Source of the DNA: Pseudooceanicola marinus
Lineage (GTDB): Bacteria; Pseudomonadota; Alphaproteobacteria; Rhodobacterales; Rhodobacteraceae
DNA: 64,000 nucleotides
Direction of reading: 5' to 3'
Assembly: GCF_002786295.1 (NCBI RefSeq)
Contig: NZ_PGTC01000017.1
Location: 310,001 to 374,000, forward strand
Shown here one piece after another: positions 25,452 through 38,400 of this stretch. The number at the start of each line of letters is the position of its first letter. Position 1 is the stretch's first letter. The notes under the pieces are model-generated. The model was not told the origin of the DNA. It made no database searches and worked only from the letters and a program-made list of their open reading frames with translations. The position numbers and the translations under genes are program-made.

Positions 25452-26432
25452 ATGCTGAGATTTCTGGATTTCGACCGCGACCTGGCCGAGGCCTGCGCGA
25501 CAGAGTTCCTGGCCTCCGACGCCGGGCGCGCGGCTCTGCCCGGAGGCGCCACGGGGCGGCCGGATTTCCTACGCCTCGACGGGGCCAAGGCGCCTGACCT
25601 CGACCGCAGCGTGCTGCGGATGGAGATGGGGGGCGGCAGTTTCGTCCTGAAGCTGAACCAGGTGCCGAAACAGGCCGGGCGCATCGCGGAGGAATACCGG
25701 GCCCTGCGGCAGGCGGCACGGGTCTTTGCCCCGTACCCCGACCTGGGCGTGATCGAGGCCCTCTACCTGTCCCCCGGTGAAACCTTCATGGTGACGCGGT
25801 TCCACGATGTGCCGACGGTGCTGGAACGGATGGAGGAGGGCGCCGATCCGCTGCCGCTCTGCCACCGCGCGGGCCGCTGGTTGGCCGTGCTGCATGGGCA
25901 AAGCCCGGCGGAGGAGGCTCGGTTCTGGCCCAAGTGGATCTTCGCGCGGCTGGAGGAGCTTCGGGCGAAGGGGCCACAGGCGCCCGCCGCCGATTTCCGG
26001 CCCCTGATCCGTGCACTGCGGCAGCAGGTCGAAGGGCTGCGCGGGTGCCCCGTTCCACGTGTTCTGAGCCACGGGGACTTCCATGCCGGCAACCTGCTGG
26101 TCGAGGAGAAACGCCTGCTGGGCCTCGATCTCTTCGAAGAGAAGCGAAAGCTGGCGGTCTACGACATGGTGGATTTCCTGAAAGGCGACATCCGCGCCGA
26201 TGCGCCAGAGGCAGAGATCGATGCCGGCGGCGTGAGGCGCCAGGTGCGCGCCGCGCTGTTGCAGGGCTATGGACAGCCCGTGAACGAGGAACTGCTGTCG
26301 TTCTTGCTGCGCGCGCAGTTGCTGATCGACTGGCTTCACATCGACGCGGCACGCCACGCCGAAAGTCCCTTCCTGCAAGGAAAGTACAAGCGTCTGGAGA
26401 ACCGCCTGGCTCTGGCCTTCGCCGCCGCCTGA
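25452..26432 (+). CDS. aminoglycoside-phosphotransferase-fold protein
   Basis: The 326-residue protein has a kinase-like APH fold. LSHGDFHAGNLLVEE (about 205-219) is the catalytic loop (HGDxxxxN) and LLGLDLFEEKR supplies the metal-binding Asp position. The N-terminal half has FVLKLNQVPKQAGRIAEEY as the lysine strand. Such proteins phosphorylate small molecules such as choline, sugars or homoserine; nothing here supports antibiotic resistance. The ATG at 25452 is preferred over one at 25416, though neither has a strong ribosome site. It converges on uvrA. Confidence 0.78.
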   Translation: MLRFLDFDRDLAEACATEFLASDAGRAALPGGATGRPDFLRLDGAKAPDLDRSVLRMEMGGGSFVLKLNQVPKQAGRIAEEYRALRQAARVFAPYPDLGVIEALYLSPGETFMVTRFHDVPTVLERMEEGADPLPLCHRAGRWLAVLHGQSPAEEARFWPKWIFARLEELRAKGPQAPAADFRPLIRALRQQVEGLRGCPVPRVLSHGDFHAGNLLVEEKRLLGLDLFEEKRKLAVYDMVDFLKGDIRADAPEAEIDAGGVRRQVRAALLQGYGQPVNEELLSFLLRAQLLIDWLHIDAARHAESPFLQGKYKRLENRLALAFAAA

Positions 26433-26440
26433 AACGCGAC

Positions 26441-26471
26441 GGGCCGGACGTCTCCGCCCGGCCCCTGTTTC
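26441..26471. terminator. hairpin between the convergent phosphotransferase gene and uvrA
   Basis: A 7-bp stem GGGCCGG/CCGGCCC (26441-26447 with 26458-26464) is followed by CTGTTT on the plus strand. The T run is weak. Confidence 0.5.
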
Positions 26472-26489
26472 CCTGATGTGCGCCCCACC

Positions 26490-29348
<2,859 letters not shown>

Positions 29349-29417
29349 ATTCGCCCCCGGGAAAACCACTGCGGCTAGAGATAGGGGAGACAGCACGGCT
29401 ATCCAAGGAGAAAATGA

Positions 29418-29432
29418 GAACATTAAGGAAAC
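29418..29432 (-). promoter_or_regulatory. LexA-type SOS box upstream of uvrA
   Basis: On the minus strand the sequence GTTT-CCTTAAT-GTTC matches the alphaproteobacterial LexA consensus GTTC-N7-GTTC at 7 of 8 positions. It is 70 bp before the uvrA start. uvrA is a standard SOS gene, which supports the call. Confidence 0.6.
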
Positions 29433-29711
29433 ATTAGTCTGCAGCCATTCACAATGGCGGGTCCTGTCTTCCTCTTGGGAGGATCTCGGGCAGTTCCGAG
29501 GGGCCGCCCATGGTCCACCTCGCTCGTCCCTCTCCCGATCCGGCGGGGTGAGCGTTCAGGATGTGGTGGAGGATCGCTGCCGAGATTTGGCGCATAGGCG
29601 CGCGACACGGAGGTGCGTAACAGCATCAACCCGAGCCACTGGACGCAGGCCAGCGACCCAACATTGACAGGCAAGGCGGCGCGCGCCGGTGCGACAAGCC
29701 TCGCAAACGGC

Positions 29712-29762
29712 TTGAGCCCGGGGCAAACTCCGTCTACTCAACGCCATGTTATATCGTTACAT
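29712..29762 (+). promoter_or_regulatory. zinT: zinT promoter with Zur-type operator
   Basis: TTGAGC (29712-29717), 17 bp, TACTCA (29735-29740), predicting a start near 29747. The imperfect inverted repeat ATGTTATATCGTTACAT (29746-29762) covers that start and resembles Zur boxes, which regulate zinT in other bacteria. Between 29433 and 29711 nothing else was recognised. Confidence 0.55.
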
Positions 29763-29780
29763 GATTCGAGAGGAGATCTC

Positions 29781-30485
29781 ATGTCGTCCCTTCCCCTGAC
29801 CTCCCGCGCCCTCGCGGCGCTGGCCCTCGGCGCGCTGACCCTCACCGCCCTGCCCGCCTGGGCCGAAAGCCACGACCACGACCACGACCACGAGCATGCC
29901 CATGACGAGGCACACGAGCACGACCATGGCCATGCCCACGACACGGATAGCAAACGGATCTACAGCGGCTATTTCACCGACGAGGAAATCCAGCCGCGCC
30001 CCCTGTCCGACTGGTATGGCGACTGGCAGTCGGTCTACCCGTTCCTGCAGGACGGCACCCTGGCGCCGGTGATGGCCGCCAAGGCCCAGACCGGCGACAA
30101 GACCGCAGAAGAATATACCGCCTACTACGACACCGGCTATGCCACCGACGTGGACCGGATCGAGATCACGGGCAACAGCTTCACCTTCCACGGCCCCGAG
30201 GGCGCGGTGACCGCCGACTACGTCAACAACGGCTATGAGGTGCTGACCTACGCCAAGGGGAACCGCGGCGTGCGCTACATCTTCCGCAAGGTCGACGGCG
30301 ACGAGGCCGCCCCGGGCTACGTGCAGTTCAGCGACCACGCGGTCTCGCCCACCGATGCGGGCCACTATCACCTCTACTGGGGCGACGACCGCGCGGCCCT
30401 GCTGGAAGAGGTCACCAACTGGCCGACCTACTACCCTGCCGATCTGAGCGGCGACGAGATCGTCGAGGAGATGCTGGCCCACTGA
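29781..30485 (+). CDS. zinT: periplasmic zinc-binding protein ZinT (YodA family)
   Basis: ZinT binds zinc in the periplasm and hands it to ZnuA under zinc starvation. The 234-residue precursor has a signal peptide (about 1-28, ending AWAES), then a His/Asp-rich stretch (about 30-55) with repeated HD and HE pairs, then the lipocalin-like ZinT domain: YSGYFTDEEIQPRPLSDWYGDWQSVYPFL, DRIEITGNSFTFHG, GVRYIFRK, and AGHYHLYWG with the zinc-ligand histidines. The ATG at 29781 has GAGAGGAG upstream. A Zur-type box overlaps its predicted transcription start. No znuABC genes are in the window. Confidence 0.93.
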   Translation: MSSLPLTSRALAALALGALTLTALPAWAESHDHDHDHEHAHDEAHEHDHGHAHDTDSKRIYSGYFTDEEIQPRPLSDWYGDWQSVYPFLQDGTLAPVMAAKAQTGDKTAEEYTAYYDTGYATDVDRIEITGNSFTFHGPEGAVTADYVNNGYEVLTYAKGNRGVRYIFRKVDGDEAAPGYVQFSDHAVSPTDAGHYHLYWGDDRAALLEEVTNWPTYYPADLSGDEIVEEMLAH

Positions 30486-30505
30486 TCCCAGGGCCCGGAC
30501 ATGCG

Positions 30506-30536
30506 AAGGGGCGCCGGATCAACCGGCGCCCCTTTT
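30506..30536 (+). terminator. terminator of zinT
   Basis: A 12-bp perfect stem (30506-30517 with 30523-30534) runs into TTTT, 20 bp past the zinT stop and just before the convergent lpd stop. Confidence 0.8.
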
Positions 30537-30558
30537 GCGTGTCAAAAATCGGCAGCGA

Positions 30559-31953
30559 TCAGATGTGGATCGCGCGGCCATAGGCCTGAAGCACCGATTC
30601 ATGCAGCATCTCCGACAGGGTCGGGTGCGGGAAGACGGTGTTCATCAGGTCCTCTTCGGTGGTCTCCAGCGCCTGGCCGACCACGTAGCCCTGGATCAGC
30701 TCGGTCACCTCGGCGCCGACCATGTGGGCGCCCAGCAACTCGCCGGTCTTGGCGTCGAAGACGGTCTTCACCAGACCTTCCTGTTCCCCCAGGGCCACGG
30801 CCTTGCCGTTGCCGATGAAGGGGAAACGCCCGACCTTCAGCTCATATCCCGCCTCTTTCGCCTGTGCCTCGGTCAAACCGACGGAGGCGACCTGCGGGTG
30901 GCAGTAGGTGCAGCCCGCGATGCTTTCGGGGCGGACCGGGTGCGGTTTGTTGCCCGCGGCCAGCTCGGCCACCATGACGCCTTCGTGGCTGGCCTTGTGC
31001 GCCAGCCAGGGGGCGCCGGCGATGTCGCCGATGGCATAGACGCCCTCGACCCCGGTGCGGCAGTATTCATCGACCACCACATGGGTGCGGTCGACCTTGA
31101 TGCCCTGCTCTTCCAGGCCGAGGTTTTCGACGTTGCCGACGATGCCCACGGCGGAGATCACGGTGTCAAACTCGTGCTTCTCGACCTTGCCGCCGACCTC
31201 GATATGGGCGGTGACCTTGCCCTTGGCCCGATCCAGCTGCTTGACCATGGCCTTCTGCATGATCTTCATGCCCTGCTTCTCGAACTGCTTCTTGGCGAAC
31301 TTCGAGATTTCCTCGTCCTCCACGGGCAGCACGCGGTCCATGACCTCGACCACGGTCGTGTCGGCGCCAAGCGTATTGTAGAAGCTGGCGAATTCGATGC
31401 CGATGGCGCCAGATCCGATGACCAGCAGCTTCTTCGGCATGCGTGCGGGTTTCAGCGCGTGGCGGTAGGTCCAGACCAGATCGCCGTCCGCTTCCAGGCC
31501 CGGCAGTTCGCGAGCCCGGGCGCCGGTGGCCAGGACCACGGTCTTGCCGGTCAGCTCTTCGGTGCCATCCTTGGTCTTGACGCTGACCTTGCCCTTGCCG
31601 GCCAGCTTGGCCTCGCCCATGACAACGGTGACCTTGTTCTTCTTCAGCAGGCCGCGCACGCCGCCTTCCATCTGCTTGGCCACCCCGCGCGAACGGTCGA
31701 CCACCGCGTCGAGGTCATAGCCGATCTTGTCGGCGGTCAGGCCGTAATCCTTGGCCCGCTCCATCAGGTGGAAGACCTCGGAGCTGCGCAGCAGCGCCTT
31801 GGTGGGGATACAGCCCCAGTTCAGGCAGATACCGCCCAGGTGTTCGCGCTCGACCACGGCCACGCTGAGGCCCAGTTGCGCGGCCCGAATGGCGGCCACA
31901 TAGCCCCCCGGGCCGGCCCCGATCACCACGAAATCGAAAGACTTGGCTGCCAT
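30559..31953 (-). CDS. lpdA: dihydrolipoyl dehydrogenase (E3)
   Basis: E3 reoxidises dihydrolipoamide of 2-oxoacid dehydrogenase complexes with NAD. The 464-residue flavoprotein begins with the FAD Rossmann motif FVVIGAGPGGYVAAIRAAQLG, has the redox-active disulfide GGICLNWGCIPTKALL (C42, C47), the NAD motif VIGSGAIGIEFASFY, and the C-terminal HPHPTLSE with the catalytic His-Glu. An operator almost identical to one before pdhA lies 28 bp upstream, indicating that this E3 serves pyruvate dehydrogenase although the genes are 30 kb apart. The DUF924 gene lies upstream on the same strand but across a hairpin. Confidence 0.96.
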   Translation of the reverse strand: MAAKSFDFVVIGAGPGGYVAAIRAAQLGLSVAVVEREHLGGICLNWGCIPTKALLRSSEVFHLMERAKDYGLTADKIGYDLDAVVDRSRGVAKQMEGGVRGLLKKNKVTVVMGEAKLAGKGKVSVKTKDGTEELTGKTVVLATGARARELPGLEADGDLVWTYRHALKPARMPKKLLVIGSGAIGIEFASFYNTLGADTTVVEVMDRVLPVEDEEISKFAKKQFEKQGMKIMQKAMVKQLDRAKGKVTAHIEVGGKVEKHEFDTVISAVGIVGNVENLGLEEQGIKVDRTHVVVDEYCRTGVEGVYAIGDIAGAPWLAHKASHEGVMVAELAAGNKPHPVRPESIAGCTYCHPQVASVGLTEAQAKEAGYELKVGRFPFIGNGKAVALGEQEGLVKTVFDAKTGELLGAHMVGAEVTELIQGYVVGQALETTEEDLMNTVFPHPTLSEMLHESVLQAYGRAIHI

Positions 31954-31980
31954 ATGCCCCTCCGCTGCACCTTCGGTTTC

Positions 31981-32006
31981 CAGATAGTTTGACGTTAAAC
32001 TATCTG
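31981..32006 (-). promoter_or_regulatory. palindromic operator and promoter of lpd, shared with pdhA
   Basis: Perfect 10-bp arms CAGATAGTTT and AAACTATCTG flank six bases. The central 22 bp match the pdhA operator at 20 positions. On the minus strand a promoter TTGTCG, 17 bp, TAACGT runs into the palindrome, so its -10 is inside the operator; binding would repress. The rest of 31954-32198 shows nothing else. Confidence 0.65.
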
Positions 32007-32198
32007 CCAGCAGGCGACAAGCACGCGCAGGACCCGCGGCAAGATTTGCGCCGAAAGGCCGCTATGCGTCCGGCGAAACCCGGATCGCCCTCACGCCGAA
32101 CCTAGCGGGTCGCGGCGCCCTGTCAAACCGCGCGAAGGTCGCGCCCCGGCGCGCGCGGAGGACGGCCTGCCCCGCCTCTCGCCCCCGGAACGCGAAAA

Positions 32199-32224
32199 CG
32201 CCGCCCCGGTGGACCGGAGCGGCG
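32199..32224. terminator. hairpin terminator after the DUF924 gene
   Basis: An 11-bp stem (32199-32209 with 32214-32224) has TTTT on the minus side just past the DUF924 stop and CCTTTTC on the plus side. It separates DUF924 from lpd. Confidence 0.7.
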
Positions 32225-32248
32225 CCTTTTCATCCCCCTAAGGGGGCG

Positions 32249-32830
32249 TCAGCCTGCCGCGGCCTCGACGCTGCGCACGGTCTCGCCGTAGCCGCCTTTC
32301 GACAGATAGGCGGTTTCCGACGCGGTGCTGTGCCGTTGCAGCGCCTCGTTGCGATAGGGGAAGCGGCCGAAGGTGCGGATCACCTCGCGGTGCGCCTTGG
32401 CGTGCTTCAGGTTCGCCTCGCCGGTGTCCGGCATCCGGTCCAGCATCAGGCGCACGCAGCGTTCCTGGTCGCAGAGGTTCTCCGAATGCATCATCGGCAG
32501 GTAGAAGAACTGCCGCGCCGGTTCGTCGATCCGCATGTCGAAGCCATGGTCGATCGCCACCTTGGCCGCCGCCAGCGCCACCTTGTCGCTGGCGAAGGCC
32601 CGGCCCTGGCCCCGGAACATGTTGCGCGGGAACTGGTCCATGAGGATGACATAGGCCAGGGCCCCGCTGGGATAGGTCAGCCACAGACCATAGGCTCCTT
32701 CGCAGGCATGGGCCCAGGCCGCTCCGAACCGGCTGCGGATCTCGGCATCCAGCTCGTCGCTGGACTGATACCAGCCCTTGGGGCCGACTTCATCCAGCCA
32801 GAAGGACAACACGTCTTCGGGGGCAATCAT
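32249..32830 (-). CDS. DUF924 family protein
   Basis: The 193-residue protein belongs to the DUF924 family, helical proteins related to tetratricopeptide-like folds. The recognisable blocks are VLSFWLDEVGPKGWYQSSDELDAEIRSRF, LAYVILMDQFPRNMFRGQGRAFASD and FFYLPMMHSENLCDQER, all highly conserved in the family. The function is unknown. There is no signal peptide or membrane span. It lies between lpd and an MFS gene on the same strand, but hairpins and a 98-bp gap make a common operon uncertain. Confidence 0.88.
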   Translation of the reverse strand: MIAPEDVLSFWLDEVGPKGWYQSSDELDAEIRSRFGAAWAHACEGAYGLWLTYPSGALAYVILMDQFPRNMFRGQGRAFASDKVALAAAKVAIDHGFDMRIDEPARQFFYLPMMHSENLCDQERCVRLMLDRMPDTGEANLKHAKAHREVIRTFGRFPYRNEALQRHSTASETAYLSKGGYGETVRSVEAAAG

Positions 32831-32928
32831 GGCTATCTCCTCTTTCGCGATTGCGCCATTTCGTCCAGCGTTACAAAGTTTTCACAATATTGGAACGGAA
32901 GATTTCGGACCTTACGGGATGTGAGCGC

Positions 32929-34206
32929 TCACGCGCCATTTTCGTCACGCGCGGCCTCTTCGGCCGCCTCTTCTGCGGCCTCATATGCCCATTCCTGCGC
33001 CGCCTCGACGGCCACGGAGGTGGCCGACATCAGCACCGGCGCGTAGGCGCCCGCCTCGTCCACGCCCACCGAGGGGCGTTGCGTCATGCGGTAGAAGGCA
33101 TAGCCGGCGGTCGCCAGCAGCAGCACCGCGATGAACAGGAAGAACCCCCCGGGCCCGGCCAGGGTCATGGCGTAACCGGTCAGCAGCGGACCACCGATGG
33201 CGCCCAGGCCGTTGACGAACATCATGCCCGCGCTGCCCGCCGCCATCTGGTCATGCTCCAGCAGGTCATTGAGGTAGGCCAGAAGCAGCGAATAGAGCGG
33301 GTTCGTCATGCCCCCGATGAAGAAGGCCGCGACCAGCAACGCAACATAGGCGTCCCCGAAGACGAAACCGATAAAGGCCCCGACCCCGCCGACGATCGCC
33401 TCGATCGCGATCAGAAGACGCCGGTCCAGCCGGTCCGACAGCCAGCCCAGCGGATAGAGGGTGACCACAGCGCCGACGTAGAACATGGTGATGAACAACG
33501 AGATCTGCGGCAGCGACAACTCCGCCTGGGTGCCAAAGACCGCCGCCATGCCGAACTGCGCCGAGAAGGCGCCGCCCACCAGGAAGACGCCGACGAAACT
33601 GAGCGGCGAGGTATGGAACAGCTCCTTCAGCGACATCGGTCGCGTGGAATCGAAGGCCGGCGTCGGCGAGATCGACAGAAGGATCGGCGCGAAGGAGATC
33701 GAGACCAGCACCGAGGGCACGATGAACAGCACGAAGCCCGCCGGATCGCCGAGCAGTAGCACACCCTGCGCCGCCATGATCCCCAGCACCTGCACGAACA
33801 TGTAAAGCGCCAGAGACTGGCCCCGCGTCTCGTTCGTGGCGGCGTTGTTCAGCCAGCTTTCGGCGACGACGTAGACGCCCGAGAAGCAGAACCCGATGAT
33901 AACCCGCTCGACCGACCAGGCCCATGGGTTGGGGAAGGCCGGGTAGAGGATCAGCACGGCGGAAATGAACGAGGCCAGCGCGGCGAAGACCCGCACGTGG
34001 CCGACGCGGCGGATCATTTCGGGGGCCATGCGCGAGCCGCCCAGGAAGCCGGCGAAGTAGGCCGACATGACCAGCGACATCTGGAAGGTCGAGAAACCCT
34101 CGATCTCGCCACGCACACCCAGCAGTGTCCCCTGCAGGCCGTTGCCCAGCATCAGCAGCATGAGGCCCAGGAGTAGAGCCCAGGAGGTTCCCAGAACCTG
34201 AATCAT
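32929..34206 (-). CDS. MFS transporter (YcaD-like)
   Basis: The 425-residue protein has about 12 hydrophobic segments in two halves, with the MFS loop motif SDRLDRR after the seventh span region (YPLGWLSDRLDRRLLIAIE) and the GGSRMAPEMIRRVGHVRVF loop between helices 2 and 3. The C-terminus is an unusual acidic, alanine-rich cytoplasmic tail (about 385-425). The overall pattern resembles YcaD-type transporters of unknown substrate. queA ends 74 bp upstream on the same strand, so they could share a transcript. Confidence 0.85.
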   Translation of the reverse strand: MIQVLGTSWALLLGLMLLMLGNGLQGTLLGVRGEIEGFSTFQMSLVMSAYFAGFLGGSRMAPEMIRRVGHVRVFAALASFISAVLILYPAFPNPWAWSVERVIIGFCFSGVYVVAESWLNNAATNETRGQSLALYMFVQVLGIMAAQGVLLLGDPAGFVLFIVPSVLVSISFAPILLSISPTPAFDSTRPMSLKELFHTSPLSFVGVFLVGGAFSAQFGMAAVFGTQAELSLPQISLFITMFYVGAVVTLYPLGWLSDRLDRRLLIAIEAIVGGVGAFIGFVFGDAYVALLVAAFFIGGMTNPLYSLLLAYLNDLLEHDQMAAGSAGMMFVNGLGAIGGPLLTGYAMTLAGPGGFFLFIAVLLLATAGYAFYRMTQRPSVGVDEAGAYAPVLMSATSVAVEAAQEWAYEAAEEAAEEAARDENGA

Positions 34207-34280
34207 TCGCGTGTCTCCTCTGGACGCTTCGCGGCGGCGGCGGGCACAGGGATCAGGTCCCGTGGCCCATGGATTTCACG

Positions 34281-35333
34281 TCAGGACGCGGGGATCAACA
34301 GCGAGGCATCGCCGTAGGAGAAAAACCGGTAGTTCCGCGCAATCGCGTGGTCGTAGATCGCCCGCACCCGGTCCGTGCCCATCAGGGCCGAGACCAGCAT
34401 CATCAGGGTGGATTTCGGCAGGTGGAAGTTGGTCATGAGAGCATCTGCCACCGCGAAGGTGAAACCTGGGTAAATGAAGATGTCCGTCTCGCCGCGCCAG
34501 GGGGCGATGGCGCCGCTGTCCCGTGCCGCGCTCTCGATCAGGCGCAGGGCGGTGGTGCCCACCGGGATCACCCGTCCGCCGGCGGCCTTGGTCGCGGCGA
34601 TCTCTGCTGCCGCCGCCTCGCTGACGTGCCCCCATTCGGCATGCATGCGGTGCTTTTCCACGTCCTCGACCTTCACCGGCAGGAAGGTGCCCGCGCCGAC
34701 ATGCAGGGTGACATAGGTCAGCTCCACGCCCTTCTCCTTCAGCCGCGCCAGCAACTCGTCGTCGAAATGCAGCGAGGCGGTCGGCGCGGCCACGGCGCCG
34801 GTGTTGCGGGCCCAGACGGTCTGATAATCCTGCTTGTCCTGGGCGTCGGGGGCACGCAGGGCGGCGATATAGGGCGGCAGGGGCATCTGGCCGGCCTCGG
34901 CCAGGGCCGCATCGAAATCGCCGTCTGCCTCGAAGGACAGGATGCCCTGCCCCTCCTCCTTCGCCTCCAGCCGGGCCGACAGGCGCGGGGTGAAGCGGAT
35001 GATCTCGCCTTCGCGGATCTTCTTCAGCGGCTTCAGCAGCGCGGCCCAGGTGCCTTCGGCGCGCGGCTCCAGCAGGGTCACCTCGATCCGCGCCTCGGTC
35101 TCGCCCTGATCTGAACTGCGCCTGCGGGTGCCCGACAGACGCGCCGGTATCACCTTGGTGTCGTTCAGCACCAGTCGGTCGCCGGGGCGCAGGTAGTCGC
35201 CCAGATCCCGCACGATGGCGTCGGTGATCCGGTCCCCCTCGGCCACCAGCAGCCGCGCGGAGGAGCGCGGACGCGCGGGACGCGTCGCGATCAGCTCTTC
35301 GGGCAGGTCGAAGTCGAAATCGGAAAGCTGCAC
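34281..35333 (-). CDS. queA: S-adenosylmethionine:tRNA ribosyltransferase-isomerase
   Basis: QueA transfers the ribosyl part of SAM to 7-aminomethyl-7-deazaguanine in tRNA, making epoxyqueuosine. The 350-residue protein begins [30 protein letters not shown] and has [48 protein letters not shown] and [17 protein letters not shown], all standard QueA blocks. The ATG is at 35331-35333. The other queuosine genes are not in the window. Confidence 0.96.
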   Translation of the reverse strand: MQLSDFDFDLPEELIATRPARPRSSARLLVAEGDRITDAIVRDLGDYLRPGDRLVLNDTKVIPARLSGTRRRSSDQGETEARIEVTLLEPRAEGTWAALLKPLKKIREGEIIRFTPRLSARLEAKEEGQGILSFEADGDFDAALAEAGQMPLPPYIAALRAPDAQDKQDYQTVWARNTGAVAAPTASLHFDDELLARLKEKGVELTYVTLHVGAGTFLPVKVEDVEKHRMHAEWGHVSEAAAAEIAATKAAGGRVIPVGTTALRLIESAARDSGAIAPWRGETDIFIYPGFTFAVADALMTNFHLPKSTLMMLVSALMGTDRVRAIYDHAIARNYRFFSYGDASLLIPAS

Positions 35334-35443
35334 CTGGCGCTCCTGTGGTGGTCTCGGTTCGGGTTCTGGGCCTCGCGCAGAAGGCTGTCGCGGCGTCCGC
35401 TACACCCTCGGCCCGCCGGGCGCAATGGCGCCGCCGCCCCGCG

Positions 35444-38400
35444 TCACTGCGCGCCCGGGTCGGGCGGCGGACGGCGGAAGATTTCCCGGAACATCGCCGG
35501 GGTGAAGATCGACAGCGGGTTCACGCGCACGCGCGGCGCCGACGCCGGGCCGTCGATGTCGAAGTTGAACCCGATCAGCCCCTCGCCCTTGCGGGTCAGC
35601 AGCGCGCCGATACCGTTCAGCATGTAGAGGGGGGAGACCACCCCCTGCATTTGCAGCTGGTCCGCCGCCATGTCGTAGATCCCGTCGAGCGACACCCCCA
35701 TGGAGGCCCCGACCGCGCTGGCACGGGTCACGGTCAGCCGGTCGGGGGACAGGCGGAACTCGGCCTCGACCGTTCCGAAGAGGATGCCGGGGCCCGACAG
35801 CTGTTCCAGCAGCCCGACGATGCTCAGCGCGTTCAGCAGCTCGGCCACCGCCCCGGCCTCCTGGATGCGGATGTCGGTGATGCGCAGACTGCCGTCGTAG
35901 GTGCCCGGCGCGCCCGTGGGCACGAGATCCAGCACAAGAGAGCCACCGTTGCCGCGTTTGAGGTACCCCGCATCGGCCAGTGCGGCGCTGGCATCCGCCG
36001 CCTCGATGCGGATACGCCCGCCATTCAACTGCGCGACGACCTCGGCGCCACCGTTGATGCGCCCGCGGAAACGGCCCTGCCCGCGCGCCGCGCCGCCCGC
36101 CGACAGCGCCCCGCGCAATCCGGTGACCGCCAGCGTATCGGTGAACTGCAGCCGGTCCAGTGCCACGTCCATTGCGCCCGATCCGCCGCCCTGCGGCAGG
36201 TCGGGCCTCTGCGTCAGGTCGACCCGCCCCCCGGTGATTGCCAGACCCGGCGCCTGACCGGCGCCGCGCGGCGTCACCTGTGCGGCCACGTCCAGCCAGC
36301 GACCGACCGCCAGACGGTCCAGGCGGACCGCCCCCAGCCTGCCACCCTGGGTGGCGGTCAGCGCTCCCGACAGGGTCAGCCCCGGGGCCTCCAGCCGCAT
36401 CGCCTCCACCCGGACGCCATCCGGGCCCATTTCCCCCTCGGCGCGGACCGTGCCCTTCGCGGCCTGCGGCAGCGACCAGCCCAGCGAGGGCACCGACAGG
36501 CCCAGCCCCGCCAGATCGCTTTCGATCTCGAACCGCATCGGCGCGTCGCGTGGCAGCTCCAGCGACAGGTCCGCCTGGGCCGCGCCGCGCAGGGTCCCGG
36601 GCGGCAGGGCAAGGCCCAGCCCTTCGGCGCCCTCAGCATCCAGCCGCAGCCGCGCCGCGACCGTCGACGGCCCCGACCCGGGGCCGATATCCGTCTGCCA
36701 CGCCCCGTCGAAACCCACGCCGTCCAGCGTGCCCTGCCCCGCCACCCGCAGGTGATCGTTGTCACCCGTCACCTGCAACAGCGGCGCGCGCAGCATATGG
36801 CCCGGCGCCAGGGTGTCGCTTTCCACGTCGCGCACCTCGCCCGCGTATTGCAGGGAGATCGCCTCCAGCGGCACCTTCTTCAACAACGGCAAAGACAGAG
36901 ACGCGGCAAGCCGGGCCTGCCCCTGCGCCAGGTCGGGGCTGCGCCCGGACTTGCTCAGCAGGTTCAGCGGATCGCGATCGAGCAGGGTCAGCATGTCGCC
37001 CAGGGCCCCGGTCAGCCGCAGACCCAACTCGCCATCGGCGGGCTTCTGGCGCACGTTCGGCACGACAAACGTGCTGCCCGCCGCGTCGATGCGTCCGCCC
37101 CCAGGCACCTCGGCATGGCCGGCATCGGCCTGCACGGCGAAGCGGCGGTTCGACAGGACCGCACGACCCCGGGCCTGCTGCAACGGCGGCATGGTTTTCA
37201 TGAAGATCAGCGTGGTGTCGTCGAAATCGAACCCAAGCTGGATCTGCGGCGGGGCGTCCTGTGCCGCGCGCAGGCCGAATTGCAGGTTCGTCAGCCGCGC
37301 CTCCAGCAGGTTGCGCGCCACCCAGTCGCGGCTCTTGTCCGCCACCGCCGGCGGCCAGAATCCCAGCACGTCGTCGGGCGACAGCGTGGCGCCGGGTCCC
37401 CCGCCCCCCTCCGGGTCCTGACCCGCAGCGGTCAGCGCCCCTTCCAGCCCCAGGCTCCAGCCCGTCTCGTCCGCCACCAGCTGCCCGTCGGCGCGCATCA
37501 CATGCGCGCCTTCGGTCAGGATCAGCTCTCCCAGGGTCAGCTCGAAGGGATCGAAGCGCAGACGCAGGTCCGCTTCCGCCCGTTCCAGCCGCAGGGGCGC
37601 GGCGAAGATGTCGGCGGGATCCGCGACGATCTCTCTGGCCGCCAGCTGTCCCGTCATCTGCACCCCGCCGTCGGGCGCCGTGCCCAGGCGGAAGGCGCCC
37701 TCGGCCAGCAGCGACACGACCGGGCTGGCCACCGACAGCTCGCTGAACCGCAGCATCTGGGTCGCCGGATCGAAGGAGAAGTAGCTGCGCGCACTGTCGA
37801 AGGGGATCGGTCGCGTGCCTTCCGAGGGGCGCACCACCCCGCGCCCGATCTGCAGCGTGGCATAGAGCGGGCCGACCGCGCCGTCCTCCTCCAGCGACAG
37901 GCGCAGCGCGCCCGACAGCGGCGCGCGCAGCACCCCCAGCCAGGCCAGCGCCGGGCTTTGGGTCGCCAGGTCCTCGGCCGGCATGTCCTCCACCGACAGC
38001 TGGAACTCGCCCGAATTGCTGTCGAGCCGCGTCGTATAGCTGGTCTCGATCAGGGTGGCATAGCTGCGCCCGCCCAGCAGGGAGAAGTCGCCCCGGATCA
38101 CCAGCGCCGCGCCGTCCCGGTCCAGCACGATGCGCCCGCCGTCGACCGACCAGGACCGGTCCGCGCGCAGATCCTCGTAGACCAGGGTCAGGCCCAGCCC
38201 CTCGATCCGGTCCAGCGCGGCCAGATCCCGGGTCGCCAGCGAGGCCTTCAGTTCGGCCAGCACCAGGGCGATGTCGCGCTCACGCGCCTCTGCCCCCTGG
38301 TCGGGCGACATCAGGTCGAAGCGACCGTCGGCATTGCGCCGCACCCGCAGCTGCGCGCCCTCCACCGTGATTTCCTGCGGCTGCAACCGCCCCCGCAGCA

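Noticed and set aside
25452-26432. An aminoglycoside resistance gene.
   Set aside because: Only the general APH fold is shared; nothing in the sequence or context indicates antibiotic modification.
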